Of a DNA stretch of 56,072 nt, positions 8,538 through 16,738 are shown one piece after another; within the stretch, counting starts at the first letter, position 1; every line of letters begins with the position of its first letter. The stretch is taken from assembly GCA_017402445.1 (NCBI GenBank), contig JAFPME010000005.1:1-56072 (forward strand), given 5' to 3'. Made by a program: the position numbers and the translations under genes. The DNA is from Prevotella sp. (GTDB lineage Bacteria > Bacteroidota > Bacteroidia > Bacteroidales > Bacteroidaceae). Below the pieces are notes generated by a model. That model did not search any database. It was not told the origin of the DNA and was given only the letters and a program-made list of their open reading frames with translations.

Positions 8538-10676
8538 TTATCGGACGATGATTGTCTTGCCTTTCGACACGTAGACACCGGGCTTTTCGGGCCGGTTCAC
8601 TTTCACGCCCTGCAACGTGAACCACTCGTTTTCGGCCGGAGTCTCGTCGGCCGTCACGTCGACGATGCCTGTAGACATGCCCTGGAAGGAGTCGATGAAG
8701 TCAGGGAGATAGTAGCCGAGATGAGGCGGCTGGTTGTAGGCCACGTTCTGCCAGCACACGCCCATGCGGTAGGTGTGGTCGTGCATCAGCGTAGGCACGC
8801 GGTAGTCGGTGGCAGTTGCAGTGGAATAGATGTTCAGAGCGTCGTTGGTCATGTTCCTGACGATGAGCTCCTCGCGCCAGTCGCCGAAGATGTCGGCCGA
8901 GAGACAGGGTGTCGACTTCGTACTGTTGTTCGACTGTCCGGAGATGCCGAAGCGTCCCACGCCGAGATTCTCAGCACCGCCATACTTGCTGATGTTCGTT
9001 CCGTCGAGCAGTTCGTCCAGAGCGTCGCCGTCCCAGTAGATACGGAAGTTCATCGAAGGTGTCACCGTTCCTACCGACTGGCTAGATATCACATTGTACG
9101 GATTACGGTTCCTACTGGAGCTGGAGAATCCGCCGTAGGAAGACCAGAATTCATAGCCCCGACTGTCGCCCACGATGTCGGCAGCCAGACCGCGTCCGTT
9201 GTCCTGTCCCGACTGTCCTCCTTTCCAGAGAATCTCGCCCGTGGCAGCATCGTGGATGTCCCACGCATACGTCCCCTTGTCTTCATGGACCTGGAAGAGC
9301 TCCAGTCCGGGACGATCGGGGTTCAGGTCGCCCAGATGAATGGCGTCGCCGTGGCCGAAACCGACGGCATAGAGCAGCGAGCCGTCATCGTCGAGAGCCG
9401 CCGATCCCCAGATGATCTCGTCCTTCCCGTCGCCATCGACATCGGCCACGGAGAGATTATGATTGCCGTTGGCATACATCGTGTTGCGACCTTCGCCTGA
9501 CGAGCAGGCAGGAGCCGTCACCTTGGCAGATTCGTTCATGTCGGCATCCACTACCGACCACTGATTATTGCTGTCGGAACGGTGGAGCCAACGGTGCTTC
9601 AGCTTCTGACCGTCGAAGTCGACAGCCCACACGTAAGCATAGGTATAGTAGCCACGGGAGAAGATGCCGCTCGGACGGCCGTCGGGTCCGTCCAGATAGG
9701 CCACGGCAGCGAGATAGCGCTCGCCACGGTTGCCGTAGTTTCCCTTGTCGTTGCGACCGCTACGGTCGTCCCAGTTGAACGTGCCTTCAGCCTCGCTCAG
9801 CTCTGCCTTGGCGTTGCGGTTGGGATAGTAAGCGATGGTGTGGACGGCTTCGCCCGTCAGACCGTTGAAGACCGTCAGGTATTCCTGTCCGCCGTTGATG
9901 CGTCCGGTGCCTGAGCGCCAGTCCTTCGTGTTGTCGGCGGCCTTGATGGCCTCGTCGGTGGCCAGCAGGTTCACGTAGTTTCCGGCACCGTCCTTGCTGC
10001 CAGGAGCCGTCTTGCACATCAGTTCGGCCTTGCCGTCCTTGTCAAAGTCGTAGACCATGAACTGCGTGTAGTGGGCACCGGCACGGATATTCATGCCGAG
10101 GTCTACGCGCCACAGCTTGGTGCCGTCGAGCCGGTAGCAGTCGAGAAAGACGTTACCTGTCACGCCATCCTGGCTGTTGTCCTTGGAGTTGGAGGGATCC
10201 CACTTCACGAAAAACTCATACTGCCCGTCGCCGTCGACGTCGCCCACCGAGCAGTCGTTGGGCGAATAGGAATAGTTGCTGCCGTCAGCGGGCCGGTCGA
10301 GCTTCAGTTCGAGGTAGTGTCCCTTATTGAACGAGGCTACGGCGGGTGTCGTCTCCACCGCAACACCGTTCTGATAGGTCACCACCTGATAGGTGTCGTC
10401 GGCATTGCCCGACTTGAAATTCATCGAAGTGGACTTGCTGATGTCCTTCGCGACGGACGTTCCGTTGCGCAGAATCTCGAAAGTGGTGCCCTGGTTGTCG
10501 GTTCCGAGCAGTCGCCAGCTGACGAAGTAGCCGCCGGAATGCTTGATGACAACGAGGCCACGGTCGAGCTTTTCCATCTGACTGACCGGCGTGTCGTCCG
10601 GCCTCTGAGCCGTTGCAGCCGTCGCAACGAGAAGCCCGACGGCTGCCATAAGAGTTGATTTGAGACTTATTTTCAT
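8538..10676 (-). CDS. Rhamnogalacturonan lyase, family PL11, with sorting-like tail (second copy)
   Basis: A 712-aa secreted endo-lyase of rhamnogalacturonan I. The ATG at 10676 (MKISLKSTLMAAVGLL) is preferred over one five codons upstream, because it gives a compact signal peptide ending ATAQ. The PL11 propeller covers about 30-640. It shows MEKLDRGLVVI, VSWRLLGTDNQGT, NDCSVGDVDGDGQYE, GMNIRAGAHYTQF, DxDGDG calcium loops and WQNVAYNQPPHLGYYLPD. After a short linker the end reads LQGVKVNRPEKPGVYVSKG, a tail like those of type IX secretion substrates, which suggests surface attachment or export. It is clearly similar to the 641-aa copy; the two probably arose by duplication and diverged in location or in endo/exo preference. 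Confidence 0.93.
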   Translation of the reverse strand: MKISLKSTLMAAVGLLVATAATAQRPDDTPVSQMEKLDRGLVVIKHSGGYFVSWRLLGTDNQGTTFEILRNGTSVAKDISKSTSMNFKSGNADDTYQVVTYQNGVAVETTPAVASFNKGHYLELKLDRPADGSNYSYSPNDCSVGDVDGDGQYEFFVKWDPSNSKDNSQDGVTGNVFLDCYRLDGTKLWRVDLGMNIRAGAHYTQFMVYDFDKDGKAELMCKTAPGSKDGAGNYVNLLATDEAIKAADNTKDWRSGTGRINGGQEYLTVFNGLTGEAVHTIAYYPNRNAKAELSEAEGTFNWDDRSGRNDKGNYGNRGERYLAAVAYLDGPDGRPSGIFSRGYYTYAYVWAVDFDGQKLKHRWLHRSDSNNQWSVVDADMNESAKVTAPACSSGEGRNTMYANGNHNLSVADVDGDGKDEIIWGSAALDDDGSLLYAVGFGHGDAIHLGDLNPDRPGLELFQVHEDKGTYAWDIHDAATGEILWKGGQSGQDNGRGLAADIVGDSRGYEFWSSYGGFSSSSRNRNPYNVISSQSVGTVTPSMNFRIYWDGDALDELLDGTNISKYGGAENLGVGRFGISGQSNNSTKSTPCLSADIFGDWREELIVRNMTNDALNIYSTATATDYRVPTLMHDHTYRMGVCWQNVAYNQPPHLGYYLPDFIDSFQGMSTGIVDVTADETPAENEWFTLQGVKVNRPEKPGVYVSKGKTIIVR

Positions 10677-10707
10677 AAAACTGGAATGCATGGAGTGATG
10701 ATTGACT

Positions 10708-13700
10708 TTATTTCTTGAAGTATACTTTCTTTCCGTTCACGATGTAGATGCCACCGACCTGCGGCTCGTTCACCCGAACGCCGTTGAGGTTGTAGATGCG
10801 ATCGCCCTCGGACGGGTCGGCTTCGAGGTTGCGGATGCCCACCGAAGAGTCGTTGGTGACGCGCAACCGGCCCTCGCCTCTCAGCAGGTCGGACGTGTCC
10901 CAGTAGAGTCCGTCGGGAAGTGCGGGCAGATTGATGACGGCTTGCTGCGTCATCGAGATGGAACCGACGTGCCAAAGGACCACCTGGTCGCCGGCAGCCA
11001 GGTCGCGTCCGTTATGGGTGATGTTGATTTCGCCCGTGATGAGGAGCGAGCCCTCCACGCTGACCGACGTGGCCGAGAGGCCGCCGCGCGTCTTCGTCAG
11101 CGTCAGGTTCAGGTGGTTCACGCTGTAACGGCCCGAACCCGTCAGCGTGGTGTTGCCGATGAGCGTGCCGATGGTCACGTCGATGCCGCTGTTGTCGAAC
11201 ACGCCCGTGACGGTGGCCTTGCCGAGTCCCTTCGTATTGTTCCACTGGATGAGCGGGTCGTAGGACCCCGTCTTGCTCTTTTGGAAGTTCAGCGTGCCCT
11301 CAAACTGGCTCCAGTCGCCCTGCATGTTGCAGCGCACGCTGGTGACGTTGACCGTCAGTTCACCCTTTCCGAGCAGTTTGCCCGTGTAGTTGCAGCGCGA
11401 ATCGAGCCACCACTGGGCCTTCATGCCCTCGGGAACTACGATTGTAGTACGGTTAGTGGAGTAGTTGTAGATGTTGTCGGGGTCGCGCAGCGAGGCGTTG
11501 TTGAGTACCAGCGTATCGGGATAGGAATGCACGTCGTTGACCTCGCCGCCGCGGACAAGTCCCTGGTCGACGTAGAGTGCCGAGTATTTGGACGTACCGC
11601 CGATCTGGAGCGTGCCGTTGCCGGTCTTGTGGAGGGCTGACTTCTCGGTCTGCGTGACGGCACCGTTGAGCGAAAGCGTCTTGCCCGCAGGCACCGAAAT
11701 GCTGCCGCCAAGGGCACCTAACTGCAGGGGCTGCGACGACATGGCATCGCCGGTGACGTCCAGCGTGCCGCCGTTACGGAGGGTAATGGGGCTGTTCACG
11801 CCGCCCAGAGCACCGTATTCCACGCCGTTGTCGTTGGCCAGCGACGAGACACTCAGCACTCCGCCCTCGACGATGGTGCCTCCTGTGTATTTGTTCGCGT
11901 TGCTGATGGTCAAACGGCCCGCACCTTTCTTCGTCAGCGTGGCACTGCCCACGATGCTTCCGGAGCCCGAGAGGGTGAAGTCCTTAGCCGTATTGTCGAA
12001 GGTGACGCTGCCGGGAGCCAGTTCGCCGACAAGAACGACGTCGGTAACGGCTGCATTGTCGTTGAACGTCACATCGTCGCCGCTGACAAAGAGCTCCGAC
12101 TCACCGTTGCCGGTCTTGAAGTTCTCGGTGTTGGCAAGGTCCCAGATGCCGTCGCTACCGCCGTCCCAGACGACGGTTTCGGGCGAGCGTGTCTTTTCAA
12201 TGTTCAGGAAAACGCGTGTAAAACCGTCAGCGTTGGTCTCGCTCTGAATGGAATACTTCATGCCGTCGAGTCCTTCCACGGTGAAGTCGTCGAGGTTACC
12301 ATTGATTTTCACGTTAACCTGCATGATTTCATATTTCCCTTCGGGAAGCACGGTCTGTCCTTCTGCGAAATGAGGGATGATGCGGATGACGGGCGCATTG
12401 TACTTCGGACCATACTGCCAGTCCTTTTTCTCTATCGTCAGCGAGTCGACGCCCAGCTCTGAAATGCCGTCGGGATAGCTGGGCTTCAGAGACTTGTCGT
12501 AGACATCGAGCTCCAACACGGAGCCGAAGCCCAGTACAAGGTCGGAGATGGCGAAGCCGCTGAAACCGTTGGCACCGCCGGGGCTCACCACGGAGCCGTA
12601 TTCTGCCTTCACGCTGGGAAACTGCCCCCACGTGTCGGGATAGGATTCCAGACGGGCAAAGCGGTTCAGCCACACGTGACTGTCCTTGATTCCGCCCTGA
12701 CCGACGACCAGCGTGCCTGCCCAGACCTCGGTGTCGCCGGTGTACATCTGTCCGGCCTCGCGCGGCAGTTGCAGGATGCCGTCGCCCTGTTTGACGAGCC
12801 GCATGTCGCCGCCGAAGGCTCCTCCGGTGAGCGTATGGGTGAAGTAGGTCGTCGTGATGTTGTCGTTATCGTCGTGACCCTGCACCCACGAAGGGGCATT
12901 GTCTATGAAGATGGCGGGGCTGACGGATGTCTTCTCTATGTCGACGGTGGCATCGGCGGTCTCTGCCAGCAGCACTTCTTTCTGATTATGAGTGGCATTG
13001 CTGATGGTGCCACCGTTCTTCACCTCCACGCGGCCCGTCATGGTCAGTGGCGGCGGTGCCATGGTGATGCCTTCCAGCTCGCCGAGGAAATAGCTCACGT
13101 GGGGCGGCTGGTTGTAACCGCACATCTGCCACACCATGGCCTGCCGGTACTGCATGTCGTGCCACAGCGTGTAGTTGCGCCAAGGCGTAACGTCGGTGGT
13201 CGTATAGATGCGGATGGTGTTGTCGTGTGTACGCATCATCACCTCTTCACGCCAGTCGCCGAAGAGATCGCCCTGATAGCAAGGCGTGCCCTTCGTGTCG
13301 TTGTTGGTCAGCGAGCCCTGAAGCTTATAGATGAGGCCCTTTCCATACTTGTAGATACCGCCTGCCGTGTTCTTGCCATCGGTGTAGTTGAAGCACTCTT
13401 CGAGCAGGTCGCCGTCCCAGTAGATGCGCATGTTGTCGGCCAGACCGGCCTTGCTCAGGCCGTCGACATAGCCGTTGGTGACGCACGAGATGGCCTCGTC
13501 GCGCGAGGAGAAGCCCATGGCACCGGGGAAGTCGTTGGTGAAGTTGCCGGCCATGCAGCGTCCGTCGTCGGAGCCACCGGCCTTGCGGTAGTAGATTTTG
13601 CTGGTGGTGGCGTCGCGATAGTTGTTCGACGGCAGGTCCTCGTTGCAGGCAAAGATCTCATGACCGTGTATGTAGGGGTTGAAATCGCCGTGGTGCTGGG

Positions 13701-14886
13701 CATCGCCATGGCCGAGTCCCGTTGTGGAGAGGCCCAGACCATTGTCGTCGATGACCATCGAGCCGAAGCAGATCTCGTCGCGGCCGTCCCAGTCGACGTC
13801 GGCGACGGCGAAGTTGTGGTAGCCGTTACCATACCACGGGCTGCCGGGATTGTTGCAGTTCCAGCGCCAACGTTCGGTCAGCTCGTGCGTCGCGGGGTTG
13901 ACGTCGAGGGCTATCATCTTGTGGCGGGTGTAGATGCCGCGCGCCAGGAAGATGCTGGGCTTGCGGCCATCGAGATAGGGAGCGCCGAAGAAATGCTTCG
14001 ATGAGCGGTGGCCGTAGCCGTCGCCCCACGCTGCTGCCAGATCGGTCTCGCCGGGCTCGAGGCGCTTCAGCGGGTACTCCATGACCTGATAGGGCTGGCC
14101 CGTCTCGCCGTTCATGTAGACCAGATATTCGTCTCCCTGGAAGATGAACCACTGTCCGCTGCTCGAAGCGGCAAGGTAGTTCTTGCTCTTGTCGCCGATG
14201 ACGTACTCGGTACCGTCGGCCATGTGGATGGTCGTGCCGTCGGAGGCGCGCATCACGGCCTCGGCCTTGCCGTCACCGTCCCAGTCGTAGGCGACAATGT
14301 TCTGCTCGTTGTTCTGGAAATCGGCCATGTTCGGACCCAGATCGACCCACCAAAGCTTCTTTCCGTTGAGCTTGTACACTTCGATGATGAAGTATTCGCC
14401 GTTGTAGCCTTCTCTCTGATAGGACGAACGCGCCCAGCTGGAGTTGTCGAACTTCAGCAGGATTTCAAGTTCACCGTCGCCGTCAACGTCGGCACAACAG
14501 GCGTCGTTGGGAACGTAGGTGCTGGTCAGCGAGCCGTGGTCGGGTGTGATCTCCAAATAGCTCTGCTCCCACACGCTGACCGGTTTGCTCTGAGCCTGTT
14601 CCTGTCCGCGTACGACTGCCGAAACCGTGTACGAGCTGCCGGCGCTGCCGCCGGTGTCAACGAAGTTCGACACCGCGAGCGGTTCGGCATTCAGCTTGGT
14701 GCCGTCGCGGTAGATGTTGTAGTTCACATCGTAATATTCCTCGCCAAAAATGCGCCAGGAACAATAGACGCCAGCTGCTGTCTTCACGGCTATCAAGCCG
14801 CGGTCCAGCTGATCGGTCATGCGTTGCGCCGAGACTGACACGAAGGTCAGCAGGGCAACGACTGTCATCAGAAAGATTTTTTTCAT
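10708..14886 (-). CDS. PL11 lyase fused to autotransporter-like beta-strand repeats and sorting-like tail
   Basis: A 1392-aa protein, about twice the usual PL11 length. A signal peptide (1-20) is followed by a PL11 propeller to about residue 615, with MTDQLDRGLIAV, NDACCADVDGDGELE, DVDWDGRDEI and WQMCGYNQPPHVSYFLGE. It is more divergent than the other two copies. The remaining 750 residues are Gly/Thr/Asn-rich beta-helix-like sequence. They include a clear autotransporter-associated beta-strand repeat (TKKGAGRLTISNANKYTGG, then IVEGGVLSV) and related blocks (LVKQGDGILQLP, LHKTGNGTLQIGG). The end, YNLNGVRVNEPQVGG then IYIVNGKK, is the sorting-like tail. No outer-membrane beta-barrel is present, so it is not a true autotransporter. 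The repeats may be a stalk or a glycan-binding surface. It sits 31 bases upstream of the second PL11 gene. Confidence 0.9.
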   Translation of the reverse strand: MKKIFLMTVVALLTFVSVSAQRMTDQLDRGLIAVKTAAGVYCSWRIFGEEYYDVNYNIYRDGTKLNAEPLAVSNFVDTGGSAGSSYTVSAVVRGQEQAQSKPVSVWEQSYLEITPDHGSLTSTYVPNDACCADVDGDGELEILLKFDNSSWARSSYQREGYNGEYFIIEVYKLNGKKLWWVDLGPNMADFQNNEQNIVAYDWDGDGKAEAVMRASDGTTIHMADGTEYVIGDKSKNYLAASSSGQWFIFQGDEYLVYMNGETGQPYQVMEYPLKRLEPGETDLAAAWGDGYGHRSSKHFFGAPYLDGRKPSIFLARGIYTRHKMIALDVNPATHELTERWRWNCNNPGSPWYGNGYHNFAVADVDWDGRDEICFGSMVIDDNGLGLSTTGLGHGDAQHHGDFNPYIHGHEIFACNEDLPSNNYRDATTSKIYYRKAGGSDDGRCMAGNFTNDFPGAMGFSSRDEAISCVTNGYVDGLSKAGLADNMRIYWDGDLLEECFNYTDGKNTAGGIYKYGKGLIYKLQGSLTNNDTKGTPCYQGDLFGDWREEVMMRTHDNTIRIYTTTDVTPWRNYTLWHDMQYRQAMVWQMCGYNQPPHVSYFLGELEGITMAPPPLTMTGRVEVKNGGTISNATHNQKEVLLAETADATVDIEKTSVSPAIFIDNAPSWVQGHDDNDNITTTYFTHTLTGGAFGGDMRLVKQGDGILQLPREAGQMYTGDTEVWAGTLVVGQGGIKDSHVWLNRFARLESYPDTWGQFPSVKAEYGSVVSPGGANGFSGFAISDLVLGFGSVLELDVYDKSLKPSYPDGISELGVDSLTIEKKDWQYGPKYNAPVIRIIPHFAEGQTVLPEGKYEIMQVNVKINGNLDDFTVEGLDGMKYSIQSETNADGFTRVFLNIEKTRSPETVVWDGGSDGIWDLANTENFKTGNGESELFVSGDDVTFNDNAAVTDVVLVGELAPGSVTFDNTAKDFTLSGSGSIVGSATLTKKGAGRLTISNANKYTGGTIVEGGVLSVSSLANDNGVEYGALGGVNSPITLRNGGTLDVTGDAMSSQPLQLGALGGSISVPAGKTLSLNGAVTQTEKSALHKTGNGTLQIGGTSKYSALYVDQGLVRGGEVNDVHSYPDTLVLNNASLRDPDNIYNYSTNRTTIVVPEGMKAQWWLDSRCNYTGKLLGKGELTVNVTSVRCNMQGDWSQFEGTLNFQKSKTGSYDPLIQWNNTKGLGKATVTGVFDNSGIDVTIGTLIGNTTLTGSGRYSVNHLNLTLTKTRGGLSATSVSVEGSLLITGEINITHNGRDLAAGDQVVLWHVGSISMTQQAVINLPALPDGLYWDTSDLLRGEGRLRVTNDSSVGIRNLEADPSEGDRIYNLNGVRVNEPQVGGIYIVNGKKVYFKK

Positions 14887-15046
14887 ATACGTTGTTTCGA
14901 TTTGTTTTCAAAGGTTTCGACAGACATCGGCTGTGCTGTTTGTCTCTCCATCCGACCGGAGCGATGGACTGCAACGACTACGACAGTTTTCAGGAGCAAC
15001 GGACGCGGCAAGGCCCGACAGCCACGGCCGTCTCGACGACGCGAGG

Positions 15047-15610
15047 CTACTCGGATGGCTGCTTGGCGTCGTCGATGAAATAGTTGATGTGGTTGTCGGT
15101 GAGGTCGAAGCGACGGCCGTCGCAGTAGAGTTCCCGGGCATTCATCTGCACGGACAGGGTGGCCCACGTGCTGTTCCACATCGCATACGACTCCAACAGT
15201 ACGGACACGGGCAGGCTCTGGCCGCCTACCTTCACGGTGAACACCAAGTCGGTGGCGTCCATGTTGAGCAGCGACGAGGACGGCAGAAGGCTGATGTTGA
15301 CGATGGGAGCCGTGAACGTGGTCACCTCGCCAACGGACGCCAGCGCTTCGTCGAGCTCGTTCTGACTCGGGAAGACAACACGGAGGATGGGTTCAAGAGG
15401 CAGCTGACGAACGGAGAACTCGTCGTTTCCGACAACCACGGTCACGCGCCGGGACTCGTTTCCGACACGTACCGTGCCCTCGTAGGTGCCCTTTATCTTA
15501 TTGTATACTTCCGTTGCCGTGCCTGCATTGACTTCTTTCGCCTCGTCACCGGAACACGACCAAAGGAAAAGAAGTGCCGTCAGCACAAACAAACACCTGA
15601 AATAAGCCAT
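15047..15610 (-). CDS. Lipoprotein, DUF4840-like
   Basis: A 187-aa predicted lipoprotein. I start at the ATG at 15610 (MAYFRCLFVLTALL). The signal sequence ends in the lipobox LWSC (Cys19), followed by SGDE, a sequence compatible with outer-membrane or surface sorting in Bacteroidota. The rest is a beta-rich domain without catalytic motifs (TYEGTVRVGNESRRVTV). It resembles the DUF4840 lipoproteins of Bacteroidota; that match is from memory and moderate. It precedes the PL11 fusion gene by 160 bases in the same orientation, so it may be the first gene of the lyase operon and might serve as a glycan-binding or accessory surface protein. That role is inference from context only. Confidence 0.7.
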   Translation of the reverse strand: MAYFRCLFVLTALLFLWSCSGDEAKEVNAGTATEVYNKIKGTYEGTVRVGNESRRVTVVVGNDEFSVRQLPLEPILRVVFPSQNELDEALASVGEVTTFTAPIVNISLLPSSSLLNMDATDLVFTVKVGGQSLPVSVLLESYAMWNSTWATLSVQMNARELYCDGRRFDLTDNHINYFIDDAKQPSE

Positions 15611-15635
15611 AACAGATTCTTTTGATTTGATTATG

Positions 15636-15668
15636 CAAATGTACACAAAAAATATGAATTACGCGCAA
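15636..15668 (-). promoter_or_regulatory. Candidate promoter for the lipoprotein/lyase operon
   Basis: The minus strand reads TTG, 22 bases, then TACATTTG (TAnnTTTG, 15636-15643), about 25 bases ahead of the lipoprotein ATG. The spacer is slightly longer than the usual 19-21 for the Bacteroidota housekeeping sigma factor. Confidence 0.4.
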
Positions 15669-15787
15669 GCGACGCTCATAAATTAAACTTTCTTTAGAGG
15701 GCAGCTATCTTCTGAACTGACAACTGCTGCGATTGGAAAGACAACAGTCCTTGCACAAGGAAGGGGAAACAGTGGAATCAAGGAAGA

Positions 15788-15941
15788 CGGAGCTCCCTTT
15801 TCGCACGACGAACAAGACACCGTTGCACGATGACCAAAGCCTGGTCAGCACGTGACCGCACCCTGGTCAGCAAGCGACCAAAGCCTGGTCGACCGATGAC
15901 CACGCCCTGGTCAGCACATGACCAGCGTGCGGTCGCCACAA
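15788..15941. repeat. Intergenic degenerate array A, 22-bp period
   Basis: Five units starting GACC at 15832, 15854, 15876, 15898 and 15920 are each exactly 22 bases. The core is GACC-N4-CCTGGTC, itself a small inverted repeat, usually followed by AGCAC or similar. Two weaker units precede (15788, 15810). The period is not a multiple of three, so it is not coding. The array lies between the lyase operon promoter and the group II intron. Confidence 0.75.
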
Positions 15942-16024
15942 CCAAAATCAGCTTGTCGCGGGCCATGGCGTCTCTCTGCAGAATGAACAATGGCGTGGTG
16001 GACCTCAAGATATGACATGGGCAA

Positions 16025-16663
16025 ATTGGGTAGGAGCATGGGGATTAGTTCCCCATGCGTCCTCCCACACCACCGTACAAGCGGTTCCGCATACGGCGGT
16101 TCCGTGCTTTGACACCTCCGAGGGCGTGCGTCTTGTTGTCTTAGGCTATCAGCTGCCAAACATCGCTCTTGCCTATCCTTTGATTCCGTCATACTTTCGG
16201 CAAGCAGCCTCCTTGAGGAGCAACTGACTCTTAGGCAGCCGTAACCTTCAATTACGAATTCGCTGCACGGTTCGGTCCTTCCCTGTAGGTACACGTACCT
16301 TGGGTACTTTGACCTCGGCTGACTTCTCATGGCAAGCTTTACTCCGCTATGGTACATCGAATAGCTGTATCTTCGCCATGCGTCCATGAGATCTCCCCGA
16401 TTAAGAGCATAATCTTTCACACTTATACCTGCTTGATTTACGCCACTCGTTCCGAATAGCTATAGGGCTTTGACTTCTTTGGCAGTCTCACCCACGAGCA
16501 AACGCCTTGGTATCAAGTTTCTGTACGTCAGGCCAGTGATTTGCCGCAGACTTCCTTCAGATTCCACCTCACGATGGACACCCTTGTCGTTGGCTGTGCG
16601 CTTGCCGCTATCAGGCCGCGCTGGGGACTTGCACCCATTAGATTATGCCCATGTCGGGCGAAC
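16025..16663 (-). mobile_element. Group IIC intron without maturase gene
   Basis: On the minus strand the element begins G-TTCGCCCGACATGGGC, close to the group IIC start GTGYGCCCGGCATGGG. It continues with GGGTGCAAGTCCC, CAAGGGTGTCC and GGAATCTGAAGGAAG, all typical of the intron's domain I. Domain V is at about 16050-16098 (GGAACCGCCGTATGCGG, then TACGGTGGTGTG). Domain VI follows as a hairpin (GCATGGGG / CCCCATGC) with the bulged A region, ending near CCTACCCAAT. The length is about 640 nt, so the reverse transcriptase has been lost. A short frame starting MTESKDRQERCLAADS may be its remnant. The element lies directly after the T-tract of an intrinsic terminator, the usual target of class C introns. 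It could move only with a maturase supplied in trans. Ends are uncertain by a few bases. Confidence 0.88.
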
Positions 16664-16664
16664 C

Positions 16665-16701
16665 AAAAAAATCCCCACGCACGAGAACGAGCGTGGGGAT
16701 T
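16665..16701 (-). terminator. Intrinsic terminator of the SusC/SusD operon
   Basis: A perfect 11-bp stem AATCCCCACGC / GCGTGGGGATT (16670-16701) with a 10-base loop is followed on the minus strand by a run of seven T. It lies about 40 bases past the stop of the 716-aa protein gene. The group IIC intron starts one or two bases after the T-run. Confidence 0.85.
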
Positions 16702-16738
16702 GTATTCAGATTGCATGTCAGCAATCTTCAAACGAAGA

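Noticed and set aside
15911-16420. A 169-codon minus-strand frame with a basic product
   Set aside because: It lies across domains of the group II intron and runs through the structured 3' end. Its sequence is explained by the RNA element. Only the short MTESKDRQ stretch might be a remnant of the maturase.
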